This document shows positions 15,651 to 24,988 of a DNA stretch of 64,000 nt, piece after piece (the first letter of the stretch is position 1; the number at the start of each line of letters is the position of its first letter). The notes under the pieces are model-generated. The model was not told the DNA's origin. It saw only the letters and a list, made by a program, of their open reading frames with translations, and ran no database searches. This stretch comes from Thiocapsa roseopersicina (GTDB lineage Bacteria > Pseudomonadota > Gammaproteobacteria > Chromatiales > Chromatiaceae). The translations under genes were made by a program, and so were the position numbers. Location of the stretch: assembly GCF_900106925.1 (NCBI RefSeq), contig NZ_FNNZ01000014.1, positions 1 to 64,000 on the forward strand, given 5' to 3'.

Positions 15651-16349
15651 TTACTTGGGTTGCGACAGGTTCGCCAGGTCGCGCTGGATGGCGGGAACAG
15701 CCCGCTCCGCGGCCTGATTGGCCGCCCTCCCCATCGCGCGCGAGGAGATGGTTGCCCCTGTGATGGCGTCGATCTGCCAAGGTTCGGTCTTGGTCCCGTG
15801 CTTCACGGTCACGATGGGGTTCGCAAGCGCCGTACCCTCGGCGTTGAGCCCGGCATCGAGCGCCTCGAAGTTCCTCAGGAATTCAGGGTCGAGGTCGAGC
15901 TTGTCGCCGAATCCGGGCGTCTCGTTCGATTTCAGCACCTTACTGCCGACGATGCATCGGCACTCGGGATCATAGGCAAACATCACCTGAACCGGACCTG
16001 CATAGCCCGCACCGACGCCGATGAAGGCCAAACCCTTGAGCCGGTTCTCGGCATCATAGGCCGCATAGACCGGGTCGCCGCTGACGCCCGCCCCCGCCGG
16101 CACCAGCTGCCCTTCGGCCGTGACGAGGAAATCGCGCTTGGCGACGGCCCCGGGCAGGACCCGAAAGACCGCCTTTTCGGTCAGGATGCGCTGCTTCTCG
16201 GCGATGATCGGCTGCGTGTACTGCTCGACGAGGACCACGAGCAGACCCGAGATCATGGCGATCCCGCCGAGTGTGCGGAGCATGGCCCAGGACGGTGTGG
16301 CTTCGGGCTGAAGCGGCGCCCGGGGTTGAACGTGCGCGTCGTTGCTCAT
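15651..16349 (-). CDS. rnfG: Rnf complex FMN-binding subunit RnfG
   Basis: A 232-residue periplasm-facing protein with one N-terminal membrane helix (residues about 25-45). The FMN attachment motif ITGATISS places the covalent FMN on its Thr by a phosphoester bond, as in RnfG and NqrC. GVGAGYAGPVQVMFAYDPE and NETPGFGDKL are the expected flanking motifs. An unusual CRC pair occurs at the end of the latter strand (PECRCIVG). The start overlaps the rnfD stop by four bases. Confidence 0.94.
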   Translation of the reverse strand: MSNDAHVQPRAPLQPEATPSWAMLRTLGGIAMISGLLVVLVEQYTQPIIAEKQRILTEKAVFRVLPGAVAKRDFLVTAEGQLVPAGAGVSGDPVYAAYDAENRLKGLAFIGVGAGYAGPVQVMFAYDPECRCIVGSKVLKSNETPGFGDKLDLDPEFLRNFEALDAGLNAEGTALANPIVTVKHGTKTEPWQIDAITGATISSRAMGRAANQAAERAVPAIQRDLANLSQPK

Positions 16350-17401
16350 CGGCTCACTCGTCCCCGGCCCTTTCCGACCGTTCCGTAGACCCGTGGCTGG
16401 GTCCAGCTCATGATCAAGGGTCCAAGCGCGTTGGCCAACAGGATCGCATACATGATCCCTTCGACCAGGCCACCGAACAGTCGGATGAAGACCGTCAAGG
16501 ACCCGATGAAGAGCCCGTAGATGATGACGCCGCTGGTGGTGACCGGCGAGGCCACCATGTCACTCGCCATGAACCAGGCCCCGAGCATGAGTCCGCCCGA
16601 GAAGAGCACGAACCAGGGGCTCGGATAGAGGCTGGCGTCCATCAGCCAGAAGGGCAGCGCGGTCAAGGCCGCACCCGCCATCACCGCGACCGGGATGCGC
16701 CAGTCCAACATGCGTTTCGCGGCCAGCCAGAGACCGCAGATCAGGATGAGGAGTGCCGAGGTCTCCCCGGCCGAGCCGGCGATCATCCCGGTAAAGACAT
16801 CGGTCACCGGCAGCTCGATGTGCTGGAACTTCTGCAGGGCCAACGGTGTGGCACCTGTCCAGGCATCAAGCTGAAGTCCGGCGATCCAATCCGTGACCGG
16901 AACCGGCTGCATAAAAGGCACCGTCAGGGTCGAGGGGATCAACTCGGCGAAACGACCCGGCGCGAAGGCCGGGGTCCAGGCCGTGATCGCCACCGGAAAG
17001 GCGGCCTGCACGAAGGCGCGCCCGACCAGCGCCGGATTCATGACGTTGTAGCCCAGTCCGCCGAACAGCGCCTTACCCAGCGCCACGCCGACGAAGGCGG
17101 CCACGGCAGCCATCCAGAGCGGAAAGCCCGGCGGCAGCGTCAGCCCGAGCAGGATGCCCGTGATGACCACGGACCAGTCCGAAACGGTGCTGCCCCGCTC
17201 GCTCATGCGCGAGAAAAACCATTCGGTCGCAATCGCTACGCCGGTGGTGGTGAGGAGCAGCAGCAGCGCGCTGAGCCCGAATTGAAAGACCGCGAAGGCA
17301 CAGATCGGCAAGAGCGCAAAGACCACATTGCGCATGATGCGGTCGACGCTGATCGCCCGCTTCAGGTGCGGTGAGGTTCTGATTTCGATCGGCTTAGCCA
17401 T
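16346..17401 (-). CDS. rnfD: Rnf complex membrane subunit RnfD
   Basis: A 351-residue polytopic subunit of the RnfD/NqrB family. The flavin site is WTGATPLALQ, in which the Thr carries covalent FMN. GLGYNVMNPALVGRAF and SDMVASPVTTSG are family signatures. It forms part of the ion path. The ATG lies within the end of rnfC (eight-base overlap) and the stop overlaps rnfG by four, so translation is coupled along the operon. Confidence 0.95.
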   Translation of the reverse strand: MAKPIEIRTSPHLKRAISVDRIMRNVVFALLPICAFAVFQFGLSALLLLLTTTGVAIATEWFFSRMSERGSTVSDWSVVITGILLGLTLPPGFPLWMAAVAAFVGVALGKALFGGLGYNVMNPALVGRAFVQAAFPVAITAWTPAFAPGRFAELIPSTLTVPFMQPVPVTDWIAGLQLDAWTGATPLALQKFQHIELPVTDVFTGMIAGSAGETSALLILICGLWLAAKRMLDWRIPVAVMAGAALTALPFWLMDASLYPSPWFVLFSGGLMLGAWFMASDMVASPVTTSGVIIYGLFIGSLTVFIRLFGGLVEGIMYAILLANALGPLIMSWTQPRVYGTVGKGRGRVSR

Positions 17402-18740
17402 TTTTGTCCCGATTGATGGATTTGGCGATCCGGAAATACTGCGTCAGCGGAATGTTCGACGGACACACGTAGGCACAGCAGCCACATTCGAAGCACTGGT
17501 TCAGGTTGAACTCGCTGGCCATCCGATCGTACTGACGCGCCAGCGCCAGCTCGCCGAGCATCGAGGGATTGAGCGAGATCGGACATGCCTTCAGGCATTC
17601 GCCGCACTTGATGCAGGGATAGACCTTACGCCGCGCCAGATCCGGATCCTCGCGCTCCAAGGCCACCACGCCGGACACCGCCTTGGTGACCGGAACGTCG
17701 AGCGAGGCGACGGCCATGCCCATCATGGGACCGCCGAGGATCACCTCGCCGACCCGGTCTGCCGCGAGCCCGACCTGTCCGAGCAGGAACCGCAAGGGGG
17801 TGCCGATCGGAACCATGAAGTTGCCCGGGTTAGCAACGGCCGGACCGCTCACGGTGACGACGCGCTCGATCAGGCCCCTGCCCTTGGGCAGAAGGTCGCC
17901 CATCTGGGCGAGTGTGCCGACGTTGTAGACCGCCACGCCGATATCCGCCGGCAGCCCGCCGACCGGAACCTCTTTGCGCAGGATGCTCTTGATGAGCATC
18001 TTCTCCGCGCCTTGCGGATACTTGGTCTCCACGGCCTCCGCGGTGATGGGCAGATCCTTCGGGATGACCGCCCGCAGATGAGCAACCGCATCGAGCTTGT
18101 TGTCCTCCACACCGATGATGGCCCGTTTGGCACCGGTCGCCTTGAGCGCGAGCTTGATGCCGCGGATCAGGGCGTCGCTCTGCTCGAGCATGATCCGATG
18201 GTCGCAGGTCAGGTATGGCTCGCACTCGCAGCCGTTGACGATAACCGTCTCGATGACCTTCCCCGCGGGGGGCTTCATCTTCACGTGGCTCGGGAAGGCC
18301 CCGCCACCCAGTCCGACCAGCCCGGCATCCTGCACGGCCGCGACGATCTCGTCGGGCGTCATGGCGTCGAGGTCGCGCTCCAGGTCGTAAAGGACCTCTT
18401 GGCTCGCGGCCTCGTAGACCTTGAGAAAGATCGCTTGAGTCTTGGGGCCGTCGGCGGTGGGTGTCAGTGCGATGGCCCTGATCACCCCGGTCGCCGGGGC
18501 ATGCATGGGCACAGACAAGAAACCCTCGGCGCGAGCAATCGGCTCGCCGCGCACGACCTCCTGGCCGACCTTGACCAAAGGAACGGCCGGCACCCCTTTA
18601 TGCTGGGCGAGCGGGATGACCAGCTCGGGCGCAAAGGGGAGCCGCCGAATCGGCTTGTCCGCTGTCAGATCCTTGTGCTCGACCGGGTAGATGCCGTGAT
18701 CGAAGGTCGGATGACGCTTGAAGATGCTGAGAAGAGCCAT
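17394..18740 (-). CDS. rnfC: Rnf complex Fe-S/NADH subunit RnfC
   Basis: A 448-residue peripheral subunit, much shorter than the roughly 700-residue E. coli RsxC because it lacks the long Ala-rich C-terminal extension. The nucleotide/FMN loop GLVGLGGGAFPSHVK and the EPYLTCDHRIM motif fit NADH and FMN binding. Two 4Fe-4S sites are present near the end: CIKCGECLKACP and CFECGCCAYVCP. The ATG at 18740 starts MALLSIFKRHPTFDHG; a weak CAGCAG precedes it. Its start lies 96 bases after the nifJ stop, with no terminator-like hairpin between, so transcription probably continues from nifJ. Confidence 0.94.
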   Translation of the reverse strand: MALLSIFKRHPTFDHGIYPVEHKDLTADKPIRRLPFAPELVIPLAQHKGVPAVPLVKVGQEVVRGEPIARAEGFLSVPMHAPATGVIRAIALTPTADGPKTQAIFLKVYEAASQEVLYDLERDLDAMTPDEIVAAVQDAGLVGLGGGAFPSHVKMKPPAGKVIETVIVNGCECEPYLTCDHRIMLEQSDALIRGIKLALKATGAKRAIIGVEDNKLDAVAHLRAVIPKDLPITAEAVETKYPQGAEKMLIKSILRKEVPVGGLPADIGVAVYNVGTLAQMGDLLPKGRGLIERVVTVSGPAVANPGNFMVPIGTPLRFLLGQVGLAADRVGEVILGGPMMGMAVASLDVPVTKAVSGVVALEREDPDLARRKVYPCIKCGECLKACPISLNPSMLGELALARQYDRMASEFNLNQCFECGCCAYVCPSNIPLTQYFRIAKSINRDKNG

Positions 18741-18835
18741 GCGTGACTGCTGCGTTGGATTGGGATCGGGACGACGCGCCGCACCAGACCTGAAAGGTCG
18801 AGCGCACCGCGCCGCGGCGCTGGATTCACCCGCTC

Positions 18836-21800
18836 CTATTGGTACTTCGCAGCCCGCTTGAGCAGCTTCTCCAGTCCGGCCTCCGCCGGGTTCCAGGCGG
18901 TGCCCGGGTGGATGCAGCCGGCGGTGCACTTCTCGGCGGCCTTGACGATGTCCTGATAGGAGCCGCCTTTGGGATCAATCACCTCGACCTTCTTATCCGC
19001 GTTGTACTTGAAGACCTTGGGGTTGATGGTGATGCACTCGTCGCAGGCGGTGCACTCCGGGGTCTCGACCCAGACGGGCTCCCAATCGGTCACCGCGCCG
19101 TTGCCCGAGCCGTTGCTGCCGGCCGCCGCGGCACCGTTGCCGCCGCCCGAGAAGGACGCGAGCGCCCCCACGTCGCCGCCGGCCATGGCCAGCAGACTGC
19201 TGGTCAGCTTCTGTGCCATTTCGGCCTTGGCCTGGTTGCGCACCTGCTCGACGTCAACCTTATTGAGGTGTCCGCAGATCCCGCGCAGCTGTGTCCAGAA
19301 AGCGCGCCGCTCTTCGCAGGAGGTCACCAGCTCTTGAGAGACCAGGACCCGCATCAGGCGGTTCTTGGCGTCCACGCCCCAGACGTAGGGGAAGTGTCCG
19401 ATGCGAGCATCCTCGTCCATCTCCAGGAACTCGGCCATGGGGATCATGGCGTCGTTCCAGGTCTCCGGCGGGGCCTTCCGGAAGTGTTTACGGAAACGTC
19501 CCTCGGTCATCGCAAAGTCCGCGAAGGTGAATGGGACGGTCATCTCGGCCGGCTCGCCCTTCTCGTCGGTGTACTTCAACGTCCAGCTGATCCAGTCCTG
19601 ATCGATGTTCGGATTGCCCTCGATGGAGCAGCATTCCTCGAAGCTGGTGCCGGCATCCGGGTCGAAGCGGAACAGCGGATAGGCACGCGACTCGATCGCC
19701 ATGCGGCTTTGATGGGTGGACATCTCGTCGCCGATGCCGTGCTCGGGCTGGCAGCTGGTGTAGATGTTGAACAGCGCCGGGTGACGGGCGTTGAGCCCGT
19801 CGATGAAGCCTTCGAGCAGGTGCGTGAGATTGCCGGCCGCACCGTTGAGCACGAAGCTGGTGCGATGGGCCATGCCGATGAGTCCCATCTCCTTGCGGAT
19901 CTCGGTCTTGCCCTTGGCGGTCTTGCCATAGGGGGCCATGTCGGCGACCTGGCCGATGAAGCCCGAGGTGCAGGACTGACCGCCCGTGTTGGAGTAGACC
20001 TGGGTGTCGAGCACCATGATCTTCACCGGATGGCCGGACATGAGCGCGCGCGAGAGGTTCTGGAAGCCGATGTCGTACATGGCCCCGTCGCCGCCGACCG
20101 CGACGACCGGCGGACACAGCAGCCATTCCTCGTCGGAGAAGTCCTTCCAGCCGAAGTAGGTCAGGGCCTCGCCATGCTCGGCCGGGTTGTAGCCGCGCTC
20201 CAGCTCCAGGCGCGCCATGCGGATCGCCTTGAAGCCCTCGCCCATCTTGCGCATGTGGCCTTCGAAGAGACCGAGCGCCATCGAGGGAGAGTCCTGGAAG
20301 AGGTGATTCGACCAGGGGAAGGGATAAGGGTTGAAGGGGAAGGTCGCGCCCCAGACCGAGGAGCAGCCCGTCGAGTTGACGATACCCATGGCCGAGCGCG
20401 GCTGGGTGGCGGTGTACTGGGCCTTGAGATGACGCAGCTTATCGAGCAGACCCGTCACCCAGGTCAGCCACTCGGGATCGACCGGCTCGGCGCTGCGATC
20501 CAGGTCCAGCTCGGCGGACAAATCGGACAGCCGCAGGTCCGCGTCCTTGTGCGCGTTGACGGCCTTGCTGATGGCAGCGGTGTTGGTCAGGTCGATCTTG
20601 GAGGCGAGCTTCAACCGGACATGGGTCTCCAGCCGGTTGATCAGATCGTCGAGCTCGGCCAGATGACGCTTCACACGGGTCTGCATCAACGCGGCGACGG
20701 TCGCCGTGAAGAGGTGAATGACCGTCTTCTCGCCGCAGCCCATGCAGGAGCCGTCGCCCGAGACCATCGACTGGTAGTTGGACTTGTCGAGCAGCAGGGT
20801 CTCCAGGGCGCCGATCTTGTCGTCCAGGTCATCGATGCGGATGAAGTCCGGATCCGTGGTCGGCAGGTCGAGCCAGAAGTCCCACTTGGCGCGCATCTCC
20901 TCGATCGTCTGCGTCGTCTGGGGCTCGGAGATCAGCGCGCCGTCGTCGCAGACCTCGATGCACTCGTTGCACCCCTTGCAGGTGTAGGGGTTGACGGTGA
21001 TGCTGAAGAGTCCGCCGCTGCCCTTCTGCTTCTTTTCGCGGTTGCTCCAATAGGGCTTGGTCACGGCAAACTGATAGTCGCCGAGCGCCTGCATCACGAG
21101 GCCGAATTCCTGCTCCATGACGGCCTTCTGCTCGGGCTCGCCCTGATAGGCGGCCAGCGTCTCGAGCACCGCGCGGTCCATCAGCGCGCGCATGTCGGGG
21201 GCATCCCCGGCCGCATCGATGAGCTTGCGCAGACGTTTTTCGACGCTGCGGGTCTCGCGGCGCAGATGCTGTGTCGGCATCCCGCGCTCGACTTTGGCGA
21301 TGGCGGCGGCGAAGACGTCCGAGATCTTGTTCACCAGACCAGGGATGGCGCTGTCCGGACAGACCGAGAAACAGTTGCCGCACGCGGTGCAGTTCTCGGG
21401 CACGTATTTGGGATAGGTGAAACGGATCTGGGTCATGTCGCGATAGACGCCGCTCGAAGCCGGCATCAGAGACAGCGCCATGTGCGGATCGGCGAGGTTG
21501 TCGCTGCCGCGACCGCTGGCGTAGAAGGCGCCGGTCTGCTCCCAGAAGCGATGCACGTCCGTGATGCCGCCGTCGCCCTCGGGCAGCTGTTTGAGCATGA
21601 TCGGCAGCCCCGTCTCCTTGCGGGGCAGGAGCTGACCGCTGATCATCGGCTTGTCCACGATCTCGACGATCTCGTCGAAGCCGCGGCGCACGATGCGCAG
21701 GTTGTCCTGCACGACACGCTCGCCCTTGGCGCCGAACTTGTGGCGGATCTGCTCCTCCATGGCGGAGAAGAGTCCGGCCTCGTCGAGTCCGGCGCGCTCC

Positions 21801-23764
21801 ATCAGGGGCGAGGCGGCGAAGAAGGCACCTTGGAAGGTATTGCCCTGCATGCGGATCTGCAGCTCCGGATCGGACGCCTCTTCGCGGGCGATCTTGAAGC
21901 CATCGATGTAGTAGACGCGGATCTCATGCTCGACGATGTATTTGCGTGCGGCCGGCGGGAAGCTCGCCCAGACCTGCTCGGGGTTGTCGAGGCTCGACTG
22001 GACGATGAAGCGCCCTCCCCGATCCAGCCCGGCGAGCGGATTGGAGTGGGTGAAGACGTTCGGATCCGGGCTCAGGACCACGTCGACATAGGTGTATTCG
22101 CAGTTGAGCCGGATCGGCTCGGGTGCGGCCGAGAGGAAATAGGTGGTCGGTTGACCCTTCTTCTCCGAGCCGTACTTAGGATTGGCACGGATGTCGAAGC
22201 CGAGCAGGTCATAAAGGGTCATCGCCAGGTTCTTGCCCGTCGTGACCGCGCCCCAGCCGCCGACCGAGTGCATCCGCACCGTGATGGCGCCCTTGGGCAG
22301 AAGGTTGGGGTTTTCGCTGCCGCGCAGTGCGAGCTCGCCGATGTGCGGATAGGCGTCCTTGAGGGCCTGGATGCGGATCTCGTCCTTGGGATCGAAGGGT
22401 TTGCGGATGAAATCGACCGAAAGATAGAAGAACTTACGGTGCGCAGCGCCCGGCAGCATGTTCTCGATCGCGGCGATCAGGCCCTCCGGCTGAAGATCGC
22501 GCGAGCCCAAACCGTAGCAGCCCGAATAGAGCCGCGGCATGTCGCCCTGACGGTAGACCGCGTAGTCCGGATAAGGCATGCGCTCGCCCTTCTCGACGCT
22601 GCCGTTCTCCAGGCATTTGGTGAGGGCGGCGCGCACCTCGCGCATGACGGGCAGATCCTCGGCCAGGGGCTGATCCGTGCGCTCCAGCACCGCCACGCCC
22701 TTCCTGCCCTTGAGCATCTGCCCGATCAGATCGCCCGGGAACGGGCGATACATGGTCAGATTGACGACGCCGACCTTGAGCTTGCGCGTCTCGCGCAGAT
22801 AGTCCGCGACCGCCTCGGCCTGGGTAATCATGCTGCCTTGGCCGAGGATGATGTAATCGGCATCCTCCGTGCGGTACCCGCCGACGCGCTGATAGCGCCG
22901 CCCGGTCAGCGCATGGAACTCGTCCATCACCTGATCGGCAATCGGCTCGATATGGTCGAAGAAGTAAGGGCGCTGGGCGGCGACGGCCTGCATGTAGGCG
23001 TCTTGGTTTTGCACGGAGCCCGAGGTGACCGGGTTGTCGACGTCCCAGACCATGGGAACGCGGCGGCGGGTCGGTCCGTAGACCAATTTTTGGGCCGGGG
23101 TCGGGCAGGTGATGATGTCATCCGGACGACCGCAGAACTCGGCGATCAAAGCGCGCTCGGGCACCAGCAGCGGCTCGATGAGATGGGTGGTCAGAAAGCC
23201 GTCCTGACCGACCGCGGCGGGGGTGAGGGTCAACTCGGCGATCTTGCGCGCGATCAGGTTGAGATCCGCCGCCTCTTGGGCGCTCTTGCCGTAAACCTGG
23301 GTGAAGCCCGTATCGTCGATGCAGTGATAGTCGTCGTGCGCGCAGTGGACGTTCAGGCTCGACTTGGTGATGGCGCGCGAGCCGATATTCAGGACATAGG
23401 GCAGACGCTTGCCCACGGCCGCGTAAAGCGACTCGTGCATGAAGGCCACGCCCTGGGCAGAGGAGAAGTTGACGGCGCGCAGGCCGGTCATGGACATGCC
23501 GGCGGTGACGGCCGCAGCGGCATGCTCGGATTCGGGCTCGACGAAGATCAGCGGGTTTCCCGACACGTTGAGGTGGCCTTTCGCGACCTCCTCGGCCCAA
23601 TACTCACCCATCTGGGTCGACGGCGTAATGGGATAGGCGCCGGCCGCATCGGAGGCTTCGCGCTCGCACATGATGACGGCGGTGTTGCCGTCCATCGCCA
23701 TCCGTGTGCCGGGATACTTGACCTGCTTCTCGTCCTTATTTCCGAACATGGGCTTTCCGAACAT
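18836..23764 (-). CDS. nifJ: Extended pyruvate:ferredoxin (flavodoxin) oxidoreductase inside the rnf operon
   Basis: Oxidises pyruvate (or another 2-oxoacid) to the acyl-CoA and passes electrons to ferredoxin, or runs in reverse to fix CO2. About 1642 residues against 1170-1200 in usual NifJ. Order of parts: pyrimidine-binding N-terminus (AYPITPSTQMGEYWAEE; SRAIT Arg), domain III, ferredoxin cluster NCTACGNCFSVCP near residue 792, an insert, second cluster YTCKGCNECIEVCDDG near 928, CMGCGE near 1008, a helical insert (residues about 1020-1110), TPP site VGGDGAMYDIGFQNLSR near 1218. A Gly/Ala linker leads to a C-terminal ferredoxin-like domain (CTACDECITINP then CTAGCIHPG). Start could be 23764 or an ATG five codons later with GGAAAG upstream. 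Lies between rnfB and rnfC. Confidence 0.9.
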   Translation of the reverse strand: MFGKPMFGNKDEKQVKYPGTRMAMDGNTAVIMCEREASDAAGAYPITPSTQMGEYWAEEVAKGHLNVSGNPLIFVEPESEHAAAAVTAGMSMTGLRAVNFSSAQGVAFMHESLYAAVGKRLPYVLNIGSRAITKSSLNVHCAHDDYHCIDDTGFTQVYGKSAQEAADLNLIARKIAELTLTPAAVGQDGFLTTHLIEPLLVPERALIAEFCGRPDDIITCPTPAQKLVYGPTRRRVPMVWDVDNPVTSGSVQNQDAYMQAVAAQRPYFFDHIEPIADQVMDEFHALTGRRYQRVGGYRTEDADYIILGQGSMITQAEAVADYLRETRKLKVGVVNLTMYRPFPGDLIGQMLKGRKGVAVLERTDQPLAEDLPVMREVRAALTKCLENGSVEKGERMPYPDYAVYRQGDMPRLYSGCYGLGSRDLQPEGLIAAIENMLPGAAHRKFFYLSVDFIRKPFDPKDEIRIQALKDAYPHIGELALRGSENPNLLPKGAITVRMHSVGGWGAVTTGKNLAMTLYDLLGFDIRANPKYGSEKKGQPTTYFLSAAPEPIRLNCEYTYVDVVLSPDPNVFTHSNPLAGLDRGGRFIVQSSLDNPEQVWASFPPAARKYIVEHEIRVYYIDGFKIAREEASDPELQIRMQGNTFQGAFFAASPLMERAGLDEAGLFSAMEEQIRHKFGAKGERVVQDNLRIVRRGFDEIVEIVDKPMISGQLLPRKETGLPIMLKQLPEGDGGITDVHRFWEQTGAFYASGRGSDNLADPHMALSLMPASSGVYRDMTQIRFTYPKYVPENCTACGNCFSVCPDSAIPGLVNKISDVFAAAIAKVERGMPTQHLRRETRSVEKRLRKLIDAAGDAPDMRALMDRAVLETLAAYQGEPEQKAVMEQEFGLVMQALGDYQFAVTKPYWSNREKKQKGSGGLFSITVNPYTCKGCNECIEVCDDGALISEPQTTQTIEEMRAKWDFWLDLPTTDPDFIRIDDLDDKIGALETLLLDKSNYQSMVSGDGSCMGCGEKTVIHLFTATVAALMQTRVKRHLAELDDLINRLETHVRLKLASKIDLTNTAAISKAVNAHKDADLRLSDLSAELDLDRSAEPVDPEWLTWVTGLLDKLRHLKAQYTATQPRSAMGIVNSTGCSSVWGATFPFNPYPFPWSNHLFQDSPSMALGLFEGHMRKMGEGFKAIRMARLELERGYNPAEHGEALTYFGWKDFSDEEWLLCPPVVAVGGDGAMYDIGFQNLSRALMSGHPVKIMVLDTQVYSNTGGQSCTSGFIGQVADMAPYGKTAKGKTEIRKEMGLIGMAHRTSFVLNGAAGNLTHLLEGFIDGLNARHPALFNIYTSCQPEHGIGDEMSTHQSRMAIESRAYPLFRFDPDAGTSFEECCSIEGNPNIDQDWISWTLKYTDEKGEPAEMTVPFTFADFAMTEGRFRKHFRKAPPETWNDAMIPMAEFLEMDEDARIGHFPYVWGVDAKNRLMRVLVSQELVTSCEERRAFWTQLRGICGHLNKVDVEQVRNQAKAEMAQKLTSSLLAMAGGDVGALASFSGGGNGAAAAGSNGSGNGAVTDWEPVWVETPECTACDECITINPKVFKYNADKKVEVIDPKGGSYQDIVKAAEKCTAGCIHPGTAWNPAEAGLEKLLKRAAKYQ

Positions 23765-23909
23765 GGGGCTTCTCTGTGGTTGACCCGGCGGCCCGGCCAC
23801 CGGCGATAAGCCGGGGCTCGAGGGCGCGACAGGGTGGATGCTTCGATTCTTCGAACGACCGATTTCGGGGGGTGCCGATTGCAGCAGACGACACTCCCGG
23901 ACCAAGGCG

Positions 23910-24776
23910 TCAAGCCAGCGGCAATGCCTCTTTGCGGACCACCTTTCTGGCGTCCTTCCCTTTGATGATCCGACCGTCCGGTTCGAGCCAAACGATGGCG
24001 CCGGTCGGACAGCGCTCGATTGCGACCTTCGAGGCGATCGCGTTTTTGGTGTAATCCACGACGGCCAGGTTGTCGCGAATCTCGATCAAACCCTCGGGGG
24101 AATCCTGCGCACAGCGTCCGCACGCTGTGCAGACGACATCGCATTCATGCTCGCCCTCGTCTCCCGGGTCCAGGTTCTTGCACGCCACCCACAAACGATG
24201 GCTGATGGCATGCAGGCTGAAGAGATCCTTCGGACAGACCGTGACGCAATCGCCGCAGGCGGTGCACTTGGAGGCATCGACGATCGGCAGACCGTGGCGA
24301 TCGAGTCGGATCGCATCGAAGTCACAGACCTCGGCGCAATCGCCCATTCCCAGACAGCCCCAGGAGCAACCCTTGCCGCCGCCGGAAACCAAGGCGGCCG
24401 CGCGGCAGGATTCGACACCGCCGTAGGAGGCCCGCATGAAGGCGACATGGGCCCCGCCGGCACAGGCCAGCCGTGCCACGCGCTTCTCGTCGGCACCGAG
24501 GTCGACGCCCAGAAAATCCGCGATGAGCTTGTTCATCGCGGGCGAGTTGACTGTACAGCGGCCGGGCGCGATCTCGCCCTTGACCAGCATCTCGGCGAAC
24601 GGTCGACAGCCCGCGGTACCGCAGGCACCGCAGTTCGCGCGCGGCAGCAGGTCTTCGACCTGATCGATGCGCGGGTCTTCGTAGACGTAAAGCCGCCGGT
24701 TCGCCAGGATCAAGATCGTGGCGAGCAGCAGGCCGAGAGCGGCCATGAAACCGACAGCGGTGAAGATGGATGCCAT
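23910..24776 (-). CDS. rnfB: Rnf complex Fe-S subunit RnfB, long form
   Basis: 288 residues: an N-terminal membrane helix (TAVGFMAALGLLLATILILA), then the RnfB cluster ANCGACGTAGCRPFAEM. It continues with further Cys-rich blocks: CSWGCLGMGDCAEVCDFDAI, CTACGDCVTVCPKDLF and CDVVCTACGRCAQDSPEG with a later RCPTGAI. E. coli RsxB has about 190 residues and only the first cluster plus two ferredoxin clusters, so this is the long type known from Bacteroidota and Firmicutes. It receives electrons from ferredoxin, which the adjacent NifJ would reduce. First gene of the operon; the AT-rich region upstream carries the likely promoter. Confidence 0.93.
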   Translation of the reverse strand: MASIFTAVGFMAALGLLLATILILANRRLYVYEDPRIDQVEDLLPRANCGACGTAGCRPFAEMLVKGEIAPGRCTVNSPAMNKLIADFLGVDLGADEKRVARLACAGGAHVAFMRASYGGVESCRAAALVSGGGKGCSWGCLGMGDCAEVCDFDAIRLDRHGLPIVDASKCTACGDCVTVCPKDLFSLHAISHRLWVACKNLDPGDEGEHECDVVCTACGRCAQDSPEGLIEIRDNLAVVDYTKNAIASKVAIERCPTGAIVWLEPDGRIIKGKDARKVVRKEALPLA

Positions 24777-24919
24777 AAACTGCTCGATCAGGCAAAGGTC
24801 GGACGGAGATCCGGAGGTGAGCCGTGCGCAGATTCGAATCTGCGACGCGATCGTTCGGTCGTGCCGCATCGCCTGAACGCGAGCACGGATTGACTGCCGT
24901 CCCATAAGACTGTGCGAAT

Positions 24920-24960
24920 TTTACGGAATTATGATCTATTAATTTTCATAATTCTGTAAA
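24920..24960. promoter_or_regulatory. Inverted repeat in the rnf-nifJ control region
   Basis: TTTACGGAATTATGA and TCATAATTCTGTAAA form 15-base arms with one mismatch, separated by 11 bases, about 145 bases upstream of rnfB. The block is strikingly AT-rich in a GC-rich genome. On the minus strand it contains CATAAT as a possible -10 element. It is a good candidate for the operator of a dimeric regulator. The long spacer could also let it fold as a leader hairpin. Confidence 0.55.
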
Positions 24961-24988
24961 TCGTTACTATTGGATATCAACAGAAGGC

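Noticed and set aside
18839-23809. A 1656-codon open frame on the plus strand opposite nifJ
   Set aside because: It mirrors nifJ exactly, is rich in Arg, Gly, Ala and His, has no domain likeness, and arises from high-GC codon use in the real gene.
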